Shown in pieces: positions 51,417 through 59,118 of a stretch of DNA of 63,200 bases. Position 1 is the first letter of the stretch. Each line of letters begins with the position of its first letter. The stretch lies in NCBI RefSeq assembly GCF_027620315.1, contig NZ_JAPNNL010000019.1, positions 1 through 63,200 of the forward strand, read 5' to 3'. The notes under the pieces were generated by a model. The model saw only the letters and a list, made by a program, of their open reading frames with translations. It did not search any database and had not been told where the DNA came from. Position numbers and translations under genes: made by a program. The stretch comes from Nonomuraea corallina. GTDB lineage: Bacteria; Actinomycetota; Actinomycetes; Streptosporangiales; Streptosporangiaceae.

Positions 51417-51801
51417 CGTGATCGAGCTGCGATCGCCCGCCGTTGGGGTCAGGCGTCGCGGCGGGTAGCGCGATCTCGGGCGTACCGGCCGCGGTGGGAT
51501 GTTCGGCACGGCGCCATTCGAACGTGACCTTGAGATTGGCCTTTCCTGTGCCCTTCGCCAGGATGGCGGTGAGCCCACCCGACTCGACGCCTATCTCGAA
51601 CCCCAGTTCCACCGTCGCCACATCGGGGGCGGCGGCTCTGATGGCGTCGCCCACTTCTTCGGTGATCGCGGAGATTTTCCCGACGACATCACCGAAATTG
51701 AACAATCGGCTGGCCACCAATTCCTCGCCCATGGACATTTCGACATGGACGACGCTGCCATCACGCAAAGCCACGGGTACGGCATGAGATCTGTCGTGCA
51801 C
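51409..51801 (-). CDS. Trypsin-co-occurring domain 1 (Trypco1) protein
   Basis: 130 aa from GTG at 51801 with a GGGAGGAAAA ribosome binding site. The CU044_2847/Trypco1 pattern is visible: VPVALRDGSVVHVEM, then VVGKISAITEEVGDAIRAAA, VATVELGFEIGVESGGLTAI and KANLKVTFEWRR. These small proteins are linked to trypsin-like proteases in predicted conflict systems and may be their substrate, regulator or sensor. A proline-rich C-terminal tail (PTAAGTPEIALPAATPDPNG) could be a cleavage linker (inference). First gene of the operon. Confidence 0.86.
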   Translation of the reverse strand: MHDRSHAVPVALRDGSVVHVEMSMGEELVASRLFNFGDVVGKISAITEEVGDAIRAAAPDVATVELGFEIGVESGGLTAILAKGTGKANLKVTFEWRRAEHPTAAGTPEIALPAATPDPNGGRSQLDHDG

Positions 51802-51905
51802 TTTTCCTCCCAGCGGAGCCGGTCCGGGCGAACGGCGGAAGCGCCAGGTCGGCCTGAATGCCCATCAGGCGGAGGGATTTCCCTCATGATACCCGGCGGC
51901 GCCTG

Positions 51906-51943
51906 CACGACAAGGAATCATTACCTGTCGTGATACCGGTCAA
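51906..51943 (-). promoter_or_regulatory. Inverted repeat and -35 upstream of the Trypco1 operon
   Basis: CACGACA (51906-51912) and TGTCGTG (51926-51932) are perfect 7-bp arms with a 13-nt A/T-rich spacer. On the minus strand a TTGACC -35 (51938-51943) precedes it, with the -10 expected inside the repeat. A dimeric repressor would block the promoter of the whole conflict operon, about 110-140 nt upstream of its start. The -10 itself is not convincing. Confidence 0.5.
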
Positions 51944-52188
51944 GCCGGGCGCTGATTCGTCAACGAAAAAGCGGTGAAAGGGGCAGGCCTTTTCGCGCGG
52001 GATCATCGGGATGGCCGGCGAACGTTCTACTCCTCGGTGAGGGGCGTGATCAGCGAAGTGATGAAAATTTCAAGCATGTGCCGGGCGTGGTCGGGGTGTT
52101 CCGCCATGTGAGGCGGTTGCCGACGTCCGGCGGAAATCTGCCATGGGAGGGGTGGTGTTGACGGGCTGGTACGGCACCCGAGAGCCTC
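51944..52188. other. Intergenic region between divergent operons
   Basis: The 450-nt gap between Trypco1 and DoxX starts. Apart from the listed repeats, it holds an apparent 26-codon minus-strand frame at 52027-52107 (MAEHPDHARHMLEIFITSLI, then TPLTEE) with good coding bias but no ribosome binding site; it may be the tail of a lost TetR-like gene. A TTGACG element lies at 52159-52164, facing DoxX. Confidence 0.45.
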
Positions 52189-52204
52189 TTGGGAGCGCTC
52201 CCAA
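52189..52204. promoter_or_regulatory. CebR/LacI-type operator before doxX
   Basis: TTGGGAGCGCTCCCAA is a perfect 16-bp palindrome that contains TGGGAGCGCTCCCA, the known binding box of the cellobiose-responsive LacI-family repressor CebR of Streptomyces. It lies 48 nt upstream of the DoxX start, downstream of a TTGACG -35-like element. No CebR gene or cellobiose transporter is in the window, so regulation would be in trans. Confidence 0.8.
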
Positions 52205-52251
52205 AGCGTCCCGGAGAACGGCACCGCCCCCCTCGTCGAAAGGACACCTCT

Positions 52252-52689
52252 GTGGAATCGCTGGTCAAAGATCAAGGGTTCTTCCTGGCTCTGTACCGGA
52301 TCGTGATCGGGCTGCTGTTCGCCTGTCACGGCGTGGCGACGCTCTTCGACGTGCTGGGCGGCCCCCACGGCGCGGTGCCCGGCTTCGCGCAGTGGCCCGA
52401 CTGGTGGGCCGCGGTCATCCAGCTGGTCGGCGGCGTCCTGGTCATGCTCGGCCTGGCCACCCGCGCCGCCGCCGTCATCTGCTCGGGGACGATGGCCTAC
52501 GCCTACTTCGTCGTCCACCAGCCGCAGGCGCTGTTCCCGATCGAGAACGGCGGGGAGAAGGCCGCGCTGTTCTGCTGGGGCTTCCTGCTCATCGCCGCGC
52601 TCGGGCCGGGCCGCTGGGCGCTGTCGGCGTTGCTCTCTTCCGCGCGGACCGCGCGGACCTCGCGGACCCTCGCGCACGAGACAAGTTAG
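52252..52689 (+). CDS. DoxX-family membrane protein
   Basis: 145 aa from GTG at 52252, after GAAAGGA. Four helices; the hallmark elements are FFLALYRIVIGLLFACHGVA, GVLVMLGLATRAAAVICSGT and AYAYFVVHQPQALFPIENGG. DoxX proteins are integral membrane components associated with thiosulfate:quinone or thiol redox and with oxidative-stress complexes. Here it is monocistronic and carries a perfect CebR box upstream, tying it to cellobiose availability (inference). Confidence 0.88.
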   Translation: MESLVKDQGFFLALYRIVIGLLFACHGVATLFDVLGGPHGAVPGFAQWPDWWAAVIQLVGGVLVMLGLATRAAAVICSGTMAYAYFVVHQPQALFPIENGGEKAALFCWGFLLIAALGPGRWALSALLSSARTARTSRTLAHETS

Positions 52690-52977
52690 CCGCCCGCGCC
52701 TCAAGTCCGCATCGCCGGAGCCCTGAGACGCGACGGCCAGGAAAGGCGCCCATGGGGACATCGCCGACCGCGATGGACGAGGTCAGGCACCGCGACGCCA
52801 CTCCGCTGACGGGCGAGGCCATGACATGCAGAGGGTGACCGAGTGTCATGGCTTCGGAAATTCTTCCCCACCGGGTCGATTCCCGCCGCGCTTCGGACGA
52901 CGTACGGGTGAGGGGGCGGGCGGCCGGGCACCACCGGCCACCCGCCCGGCGAGCCCGATCCGACGTAGGGAGATGTG

Positions 52978-53556
52978 ATGGGCACCGTGGTGATGCACTG
53001 CGTGGTTTCGGTGGACGGCTTCATCGCCGACGCGAACGACGAGGTCGGTCCCCTGTTCGACTGGTACTTCAACGGCGACGTCCCGCTCGGTGAGGGCGGC
53101 GGCATCAGGATCTCGGAGGTCTCGGCGGGCTACGTGCGGCCCTTCTGGGACGGCATCGGGGCGATGGTGATCGGCCGTCGCCTGTTCGACATCACCAACG
53201 GCTGGGAGGGGAGGCCGCCGACCGGCGAGCACGTGGTCGTGGTGTCGCACCGGCCCAAGCCCGAGGGCTGGCACCCCGAGGCGTCCTACCAGTTCGTCGG
53301 CGACGTGGACCAGGCGGTCGCGCGCGCCAAGGAGCTCGCCGGGGAGCGGCTGGTGGCCGTGGCGGCGGGCGAGGTGGGCGGGCAGGCGTTCGCCCGCGGG
53401 CTGGTGGACGAGGTCGCGATGGACGTCGTGCCGGTGGTCTTCGGCTCGGGCAGGCGCTACTTCGGGTCGGCGGACGGCCCGCGTCTGCTCGAAGACCCGC
53501 ACGTGGTGATCCAGGGTGACCGGGTGCTGCACCTGCTCCACCGGGTTCGCCGATAG
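52978..53556 (+). CDS. Dihydrofolate reductase (RibD-C-like) family protein
   Basis: 192 aa from ATG at 52978 with GGGAG upstream (the ATG at 52975 is also in frame). The DHFR/RibD-C fold appears as VVMHCVVSVDGFIADANDEV, AMVIGRRLFDITNGWEGRPP and LVAVAAGEVGGQAFARGLVD. These YwjB/YyaP-like proteins are NADPH-dependent reductases of unknown substrate, not classical DHFR. A 288-nt gap without recognisable features separates it from DoxX. Confidence 0.9.
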   Translation: MGTVVMHCVVSVDGFIADANDEVGPLFDWYFNGDVPLGEGGGIRISEVSAGYVRPFWDGIGAMVIGRRLFDITNGWEGRPPTGEHVVVVSHRPKPEGWHPEASYQFVGDVDQAVARAKELAGERLVAVAAGEVGGQAFARGLVDEVAMDVVPVVFGSGRRYFGSADGPRLLEDPHVVIQGDRVLHLLHRVRR

Positions 53557-53654
53557 CCGGCGCGCGGTTCCTGTCGTATCCGGGCCGTCGCCGATCGTCT
53601 GATGGGTAAGAGGGCGATGAGCACGCCCCAGGGCAGGGAACCCAGGAGGATGCC

Positions 53655-53993
53655 GTGAAGTACGTGCTGATGTTCGTCGAGACCCAGGAGTTCGCCCAGG
53701 AGCTGGAGGCCATGGGCGAGCTGGAACGCGAGGCGGCCTACGCGGCGGTCGGGAAGTGGTTCGCCGACCACGCCGACAAGATCACCCACCAGGCGCACCT
53801 GGCACCCGTGCACACCGCCACCACGGTGCGCCTGGACCAGGGGGACCCGGTGGTCACCGACGGGCCGTTCGTGGAGGGCAAGGAGGTGGTCAGCGGGTTC
53901 GCCGAGGTCGAGGTGGCCGACCTGGACGAGGCGCTGAGGATGGCCCGCGGCTGGCCGGCCTGCCCGATCGTGGAGATCCGCCCGGTCCGGTGA
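53655..53993 (+). CDS. YCII/DGPF-domain protein
   Basis: 112 aa from ATG at 53655, preceded by GGAGGA. MKYVLMFVETQEF, the VVTDGPFVEGKEVVSGFAEV signature and ARGWPACPIVEIRPV mark the DGPF (PhnB-related) family. It overlaps the sigma factor start by 4 nt. The pair is the classical ECF42 arrangement, in which the DGPF protein probably senses a small molecule and controls the sigma factor, replacing an anti-sigma factor. Confidence 0.92.
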   Translation: MKYVLMFVETQEFAQELEAMGELEREAAYAAVGKWFADHADKITHQAHLAPVHTATTVRLDQGDPVVTDGPFVEGKEVVSGFAEVEVADLDEALRMARGWPACPIVEIRPVR

Positions 53994-55195
53994 GCGGCGG
54001 TACGGAGGCGAGCCGGGACGCGCTGGCGCGCGTGGTGCGCGAGCACGCCGGCAGGCTGGCGGCGTCCCTGGTCCCGCTCCTCGGCGACTTCGCCGCGGCC
54101 GAGGACCTGGTGCAGGACGCGGTCGAGACCGCGCTGCGGCGCTGGCCGGCCGACGGCATCCCGGAGCGGCCGGACGCGTGGCTGTTCACCGTGGCCCGGC
54201 GGCGCGGCCTGGACGTGCTGCGCCGCGAGTCGAACCACCGCGCCAAGCTGGCCTGTCTCCGCCCGCCGGAGCCGGGGCCGCACGACGACCGGCTACGGCT
54301 GATCTTCACCTGCTGCCACCCGGCGCTGTCCCCCGAGGCGCGGATCGCGCTGACCCTGCGGGTGGTGTGCGGGCTGAGTACGGCCCAGATCGCCGCAGCC
54401 TTCGTGGTGCCGGAGGCGACCGTGGCCCAGCGCATCACCCGCGCCAAGCGGAAGATCGGTGAGGCCGGAATCCCGTACCGGATGCCCGGTGAGGAGGAGC
54501 TGAGCGAGCGGCTGGACGGCGTGCTGGCCGTCGTGTACCTGCTGTTCAACGAGGGTTACCTGTCGAGCACGCCGGAGCGGACCCAGGCGCGTGACCTGGT
54601 GGACGACGCCGAGTGGCTGGCCGCGCTGCTGGTGAACCTGATGCCCAGGGAGCCGGAGGCGGCGGGACTGCTGGCCCTGGTCCGGCTGCACCGGGCGCGC
54701 GCCGCGGCCCGGTTCGACCGCGCCGGGCGCCTGGTGCTGCTGGCCGACCAGGACCGCTCGCTCTGGGACCGCCCCGCGATCGCCGAGGCCACCGCCCTCC
54801 TGATGCGTGCCGCCCGCGCCCATCACCGGCCGGGGCCGTACCAGGTGCAGGCGGCGATCGTGGCCTGCCATGCGGAGGCCGAGAGCTTCGAGGCGACCGA
54901 CTGGGCGCAGATCCTCGTCCTGTACGACCTGCTGCTGCGGCTGGCGCCCTCGCCCGTCACCCGGTTGCACCGGGCGGTGGCGCTGCGGCACGTCCGGGGG
55001 CCGGAGGCGGCGCTGGCCGAGCTGGCCGGACTGGCGCTGGAGCGCTACGCCCTGTTCCACGCCACCCGGGCCGAGCTGCTGCGGGCGCTCGGCCGCCACG
55101 ACGAGGCCCGCCGGTCCGACGAGCGGGCGCTGGCGCTGACCGCCAACCCCGCCCAGCAGGCGCTCCTGGTGGAGCGCCTCGACTGGCCCTCCTGA
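53990..55195 (+). CDS. ECF42-type RNA polymerase sigma factor with C-terminal extension
   Basis: 401 aa from GTG at 53990 (GTGA overlap with the DGPF gene). Region 2: FAAAEDLVQDAVETALRRWP then PDAWLFTVARRRGLDVLRRE. Region 4: RLIFTCCHPALSPEARIALT, GLSTAQIAAAFVVPEATVAQ. A long helical, TPR-like extension of about 220 residues follows (LNEGYLSS..., EARRSDERALALTANPAQQA), the hallmark of group ECF42. No anti-sigma factor is adjacent; the extension and the DGPF partner are thought to regulate activity. Confidence 0.93.
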   Translation: MSGGTEASRDALARVVREHAGRLAASLVPLLGDFAAAEDLVQDAVETALRRWPADGIPERPDAWLFTVARRRGLDVLRRESNHRAKLACLRPPEPGPHDDRLRLIFTCCHPALSPEARIALTLRVVCGLSTAQIAAAFVVPEATVAQRITRAKRKIGEAGIPYRMPGEEELSERLDGVLAVVYLLFNEGYLSSTPERTQARDLVDDAEWLAALLVNLMPREPEAAGLLALVRLHRARAAARFDRAGRLVLLADQDRSLWDRPAIAEATALLMRAARAHHRPGPYQVQAAIVACHAEAESFEATDWAQILVLYDLLLRLAPSPVTRLHRAVALRHVRGPEAALAELAGLALERYALFHATRAELLRALGRHDEARRSDERALALTANPAQQALLVERLDWPS

Positions 55196-55222
55196 TCGCG
55201 ACCGGGATCGCGCGGAGAGCTT

Positions 55223-56728
55223 CTACTCGTCCTCGGTGAACACCATCTCGCGGCGCCTGCGGATGGCCGGCAGCACCGTGATCACGAGGGCCGCCACGGT
55301 GAGGACCAGGAGCGCCGCGGAGATCGGCCGGGTGAAGAAGACCGACGCGTCGCCGCGCGAGATGATCAGAGCCCGCCGCAGGTTCTCCTCCAGCAGCGGC
55401 CCGAGGACGAACCCGAGCAGCAGCGGGGCCGGCTCGCAGCCGCACTTGATCAGGAGGTAGCCCAGGAGCCCGAAGATCGCGATCGCGTACACGTCGTAGG
55501 CGTTGAACCCCAGGGAGTACGTGCCGATCGAGGCGAACAGGATGATCATCGGGAACAGCACCTGGTACGGGATGCGCAGCATGCGCACCCACATGCCGAT
55601 CAACGGCAGGTTCAGCAGCACCAGCAGCACGTTCCCGATCCACATCGACGCGATCAGCCCCCAGAACAGCGCGGGCTCCTCGGTGATGACGTTCGGGCCG
55701 GGGGTGATGCCGTGCACGATGAACGCGCCGACCATCAGCGCCATCACCGGGTGGGCGGGCAGGCCCAGGGTGAGCAGCGGGATGAACGAGGTCTGCGCGG
55801 CCGCGTTGTTGGCCGACTCGGGTCCTGCGACGCCCTCGATCGCGCCGTGCCCGAACTCCTGCTGCCGCTTGGAGATGCGCTTCTCGACGGCGTACGAGGT
55901 GAACGAGGCCAGCACGTGGCCGCCGCCGGGCAGGACGCCGAGCGCGGCGCCCAGGCCGGTGCCCCGCAGGATCGGGCCGGCCATCCGGCGCCGGTCCTCC
56001 CGGGTCGGCCAGAGGTTCTTGACCTTGCTGACGATGGCCGTGCGAGTCTGCTGGTTCTCCAGGTTGCGCAGGATCTCGGCCACGCCGAACATGCCGACGG
56101 CGACCGACACGAAGTCGATGCCCCCGTACAGCTCGCGCTGTTCGAAGGTGAACCGGGGGGTGCCGGTGTAGATGTCCTGGCCGACGGTGCCGAGCAGGAC
56201 GCCGAGGAAGATCATCGCCAGGGCCTTGAGCGCCGTGCCGCGCGCCAGCGCGATCGACACGATCAGGCCGAACAGCACCAGCGAGAAGTACTCGGCGGGG
56301 CCGAACCGCAGCGCGACCCTGGCCAGCGGCGGCGCCGCGACGGCCAGGGCGACGGTGGCCAGCGTGCCCGCGACGAAGGAGCCGATGGCGGCGGCGGCCA
56401 GCGCCGCGCCGGCCCTGCCCTGCCGGGCCATGGCGTGGCCGTCGAGCGCGGTGACCGCCGCCGACGACTCGCCGGGCAGGTTGATCAGGATGGCGGTCGT
56501 GGAGCCGCCGTACTGGGCGCCGTAGTAGATGCCGGCCAGCATGATCAGCGCCGTCACCGGCTCGAAGCTGAACGTGATCGGCAGCAGCATCGCCACCGTC
56601 GCGGTCGGCCCGATGCCGGGCAGCACGCCGATGGCCGTTCCGAGCAGCACTCCCAGGAAGCAGTAGAGGACGTTCGTGATCAGGAGGGCGGTGGAGAGGC
56701 CCAGTGCGATGTTGTCGAGAAGTTCCAT
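55223..56728 (-). CDS. tctA: Tripartite tricarboxylate transporter large subunit
   Basis: 501 aa from ATG at 56728. Twelve or so helices; the TctA signatures are LGTAIGVLPGIGPTATVAML, GIYYGAQYGGSTTAILINLP and the second repeat GLPAHPVMALMVGAFIVHGI. This is the transport channel of the TTT family, taking up citrate or other carboxylates using the solute-binding protein TctC. The order on the minus strand is tctC-tctB-tctA, and a two-component system lies divergently upstream. Confidence 0.95.
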   Translation of the reverse strand: MELLDNIALGLSTALLITNVLYCFLGVLLGTAIGVLPGIGPTATVAMLLPITFSFEPVTALIMLAGIYYGAQYGGSTTAILINLPGESSAAVTALDGHAMARQGRAGAALAAAAIGSFVAGTLATVALAVAAPPLARVALRFGPAEYFSLVLFGLIVSIALARGTALKALAMIFLGVLLGTVGQDIYTGTPRFTFEQRELYGGIDFVSVAVGMFGVAEILRNLENQQTRTAIVSKVKNLWPTREDRRRMAGPILRGTGLGAALGVLPGGGHVLASFTSYAVEKRISKRQQEFGHGAIEGVAGPESANNAAAQTSFIPLLTLGLPAHPVMALMVGAFIVHGITPGPNVITEEPALFWGLIASMWIGNVLLVLLNLPLIGMWVRMLRIPYQVLFPMIILFASIGTYSLGFNAYDVYAIAIFGLLGYLLIKCGCEPAPLLLGFVLGPLLEENLRRALIISRGDASVFFTRPISAALLVLTVAALVITVLPAIRRRREMVFTEDE

Positions 56729-56748
56729 GTCTCAGTCCGGATGCCGCG

Positions 56749-57210
56749 TCAGAAGCCCAGCCATGGGCCCCATAGCGGGATCCGCAGCTGAAGTCCGACG
56801 ACGAAGATGAGCGTGGCGGCCACGGTCAGCCCGGCCGCCACGGCCAGGGCCGTCAGCGGACGCATCCGCTCGCTGGCCAGCGTGGTGAGCAGGGCGGTCA
56901 CCGCCGACGTCGGGACGAACCCGAGACCCCGTACGGAGAACCCGAAGAACAGCAGCGCGGCCACGATCACGCCGACCGCGCGCCACGGGACCCTGCCGAA
57001 CTCGATCAGCTCGCCGGCGACGAGACCCTTGACCACGATCCCCAGGCCCAGAGCCGTCACGAGCGCGCCGACCAGCAGCGGGAAGGCGCCCGGACCCATC
57101 CGCAGCGGGGTGCCCAGCTCGTAGCCGAGCGACCCCACCACGAACGCGCCACCGAGCAGGATGAAGACTCCCCCGGCGAGGACGTCGGGGAAGGAACGGT
57201 GGCGCTCCAC
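56749..57210 (-). CDS. tctB: Tripartite tricarboxylate transporter small subunit
   Basis: 153 aa from GTG at 57210, 1 nt after the tctC stop, with a GAGG sequence in the tctC end. Four hydrophobic helices occur: DVLAGGVFILLGGAFVVGSL, FPLLVGALVTALGLGIVV, VIVAALLFFGFSVRGLGFVP and LTALAVAAGLTVAATLIFVV. TctB is poorly conserved and its role is structural. Placement between the receptor and the channel genes makes the assignment safe. Confidence 0.9.
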   Translation of the reverse strand: MERHRSFPDVLAGGVFILLGGAFVVGSLGYELGTPLRMGPGAFPLLVGALVTALGLGIVVKGLVAGELIEFGRVPWRAVGVIVAALLFFGFSVRGLGFVPTSAVTALLTTLASERMRPLTALAVAAGLTVAATLIFVVGLQLRIPLWGPWLGF

Positions 57211-57211
57211 C

Positions 57212-58255
57212 TCAGGAAGCCTTGATCCCGGCGTCGGCGATGACCTTCGCCCAGGTGCCGAGCTGCTCTTCGAGCTTGGTCCGGTGCGCCTGCGGGGTCG
57301 CGTCCTCAGCCGGGACCGGCGCGGTGCCGAGCTTGGCCATCTGGTCGACGACCTTCTGGTCGGCCAGCGCCGTCTTCAGCGCCTCGGACAGCTTCTGCAC
57401 GACGTCCTGCGGCGTGCCCTTCGGCACGTAGAGGCCGTGCCAGACGCTGACCTCGAGGGCGGGCAGCCCGGCCTCGGCCGTGGTCGGCAGGTCGGGCAGG
57501 CTCTTGACCCGCTCCGGCGTGGTGACCGCGTACGCCTTCACCTCACCCGCGCTGATCTGGCCGCTGGTGTTGGTCGTCTGGTCGCACATGAAGTCGACCT
57601 GGCCGCCGACGAGGTCGGTCAGCGCGGGACCGGTGCCCTCGTACGGGACCTCCTGCACCTTGACGCCCGTGGCCGTCTGGAACAGCAGGCCGCACAGGTG
57701 GGACGCGGCGCCGATGCCGGCGTTGGCCAGCGTGACCTTGTCGGCGTTCGCCTTGACGTGGGTCACGAGGTCCTGCAGCGTGGCGGGGGCGAAGTCCTTG
57801 CGGGCGATGATGGTCATGGGCACCTCGGTGACGAGGCCGACCATCTCGAAGCTCTCCAGCGGCTGGTAGCCGAGGTTCTGGTAGAGGGCGGGGGCCGTCG
57901 ACATGCCGATGTGGTGCATGAGCACGGTGTAGCCGTCGGGCTCGGCCCGCGCGACCTCGCCGGCGCCGACCGTGCCGCCCGCGCCTTCGACGTTCTGCAC
58001 GACGACCTTGCCGCCGAGCTTGGCCGCCATCGGCTCGGCGATCATGCGGGTGACGGTGTCCGTCGGGCCGCCCGCGCTGAACGGCACGACGAACGTGATG
58101 TTCTGGCCGGGGTAGCCTCCGGTCTCACCGCCGGCGGTGCCGCCTGTGCCGCCTGTGCCGCCGGTGCCGGCGCCGGCGCAGGCGGCCGCCAGCGAGACGA
58201 CTCCGATGGCCGCGATCATCCGCGCGGCGGCCCGGTATCTGGGGGACGTGCTCAT
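57212..58255 (-). CDS. tctC: Tripartite tricarboxylate transporter solute-binding lipoprotein
   Basis: 347 aa from ATG at 58255 with GAGGAGG upstream. Lipoprotein signal peptide: IAAIGVVSLAAACAGAG with lipobox Cys near residue 26, then a flexible Gly/Thr linker. The TctC (Bug) fold shows ITFVVPFSAGGPTDTVTRMI, NVEGAGGTVGAGEVARAEPD, VKVQEVPYEGTGPALTDLVG. Binds carboxylates outside the membrane and delivers them to TctA. It heads the operon facing the two-component system, with direct repeats in between. Confidence 0.95.
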   Translation of the reverse strand: MSTSPRYRAAARMIAAIGVVSLAAACAGAGTGGTGGTGGTAGGETGGYPGQNITFVVPFSAGGPTDTVTRMIAEPMAAKLGGKVVVQNVEGAGGTVGAGEVARAEPDGYTVLMHHIGMSTAPALYQNLGYQPLESFEMVGLVTEVPMTIIARKDFAPATLQDLVTHVKANADKVTLANAGIGAASHLCGLLFQTATGVKVQEVPYEGTGPALTDLVGGQVDFMCDQTTNTSGQISAGEVKAYAVTTPERVKSLPDLPTTAEAGLPALEVSVWHGLYVPKGTPQDVVQKLSEALKTALADQKVVDQMAKLGTAPVPAEDATPQAHRTKLEEQLGTWAKVIADAGIKAS

Positions 58256-58337
58256 GTGGGGGGCCTCCTCGTTCATCACATTCGCGTTCTCCGGCGAGTG
58301 CGCGGCCTCAGTTTGGAGCGGCGGAGGCGCGGATGGT

Positions 58338-58387
58338 GTCAGAGGAATCCCAAGGAATGCGCCAGATGTCAGGGAAATCCCAAGAAA
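58338..58387. promoter_or_regulatory. Two direct repeats between tctC and the two-component system
   Basis: GTCAGAGGAATCCCAAGGAA (58338-58357) and GTCAGGGAAATCCCAAGAAA (58368-58387) repeat with a 30-bp period, close to three helical turns. They lie in the divergent promoter region between tctC (start 58255) and the response regulator (start 58429), the natural place for OmpR-type regulator binding. Confidence 0.78.
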
Positions 58388-58417
58388 GTGGGTCAACACA
58401 GAAGTCAGGCCGGGTCG

Positions 58418-58423
58418 TACAAT
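58418..58423 (+). promoter_or_regulatory. -10 element for a leaderless response-regulator mRNA
   Basis: TACAAT (5/6 match to TATAAT) ends 5 nt before the ATG at 58429, so transcription would start at or within a base of the start codon. No ribosome binding site precedes the ATG, which fits a leaderless transcript. Confidence 0.6.
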
Positions 58424-58428
58424 CCGGT

Positions 58429-59112
58429 ATGCGGATCACCATCATCGAAGATGACGACCGCGTGGCCCGCGGGCTGGTCACCGTGCTGGCGCAGGCGGGC
58501 TTCGAGGTCCACCGGCTGGCCACCGCCGCCGAGGCCGTGCGCGCGGCGCCGTCCGACGTCGTCCTCGTCGACCTCGGCCTGCCCGACGGCGACGGGCTCG
58601 ACGTGATCCGCAAGCTGCGCGACCGCCCGGAGACCGCCGTCATCGCCGTGACGGCCCGTTCGGAGGAGCACGAGCGGGTCCGCGGCCTGCGCGCCGGGGC
58701 CGACGACTACATCGTCAAACCCTTCGGCATCCCCGAGCTGCTGGCCCGGATCGACGCCGTGCTGCGGCGCACCCGCGTGGCCCGCGCGCTGACCCTCCGC
58801 GACGAGCCCGTGCTCGCGGGCCCGATCCGGATCTGCACCGCCACCCGCGAGGTCACCGTCGACGACACGCCCGTGACCCTCACCCGCAAGGAGTACGAGC
58901 TGCTCCTGCTGCTGGCCCGGCGGGCGCCGGACGTGGTGAGCCGCGACGTCATCCTCGACCAGATCTGGGGCGCCACCTGGGAGTCGTCGAGCCGCACCCT
59001 CGACACCCACATCGCCGCGCTGCGGCAGAAGATCGGGCCGGCCGCGGTCATCCGCACCGTCCACGGGGTCGGCTACCGCCTGCCGGCCGACCGGCCGGAG
59101 CCGATCGGCTGA
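58429..59112 (+). CDS. OmpR-type response regulator (TctD-like)
   Basis: 227 aa from ATG at 58429. Receiver: acidic triad E7-D9, phospho-acceptor D48 in VLVDLGLPDGDG, Thr in VTARSEE, Lys in YIVKPFG. The winged-helix DNA-binding domain (residues 130-220) has VTLTRKEYELLLLLARRAPD and TLDTHIAALRQKIG with the GVGYRL wing. It is divergent from tctCBA and followed 6 nt later by its kinase; TctD regulators control such transporters in response to the carboxylate. Confidence 0.93.
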   Translation: MRITIIEDDDRVARGLVTVLAQAGFEVHRLATAAEAVRAAPSDVVLVDLGLPDGDGLDVIRKLRDRPETAVIAVTARSEEHERVRGLRAGADDYIVKPFGIPELLARIDAVLRRTRVARALTLRDEPVLAGPIRICTATREVTVDDTPVTLTRKEYELLLLLARRAPDVVSRDVILDQIWGATWESSSRTLDTHIAALRQKIGPAAVIRTVHGVGYRLPADRPEPIG

Positions 59113-59118
59113 CGTGCC

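Noticed and set aside
52027-52761. Minus-strand frame spanning the DoxX gene
   Set aside because: Shadow of DoxX except for its last 26 codons, which are noted as a possible tail of a lost gene.
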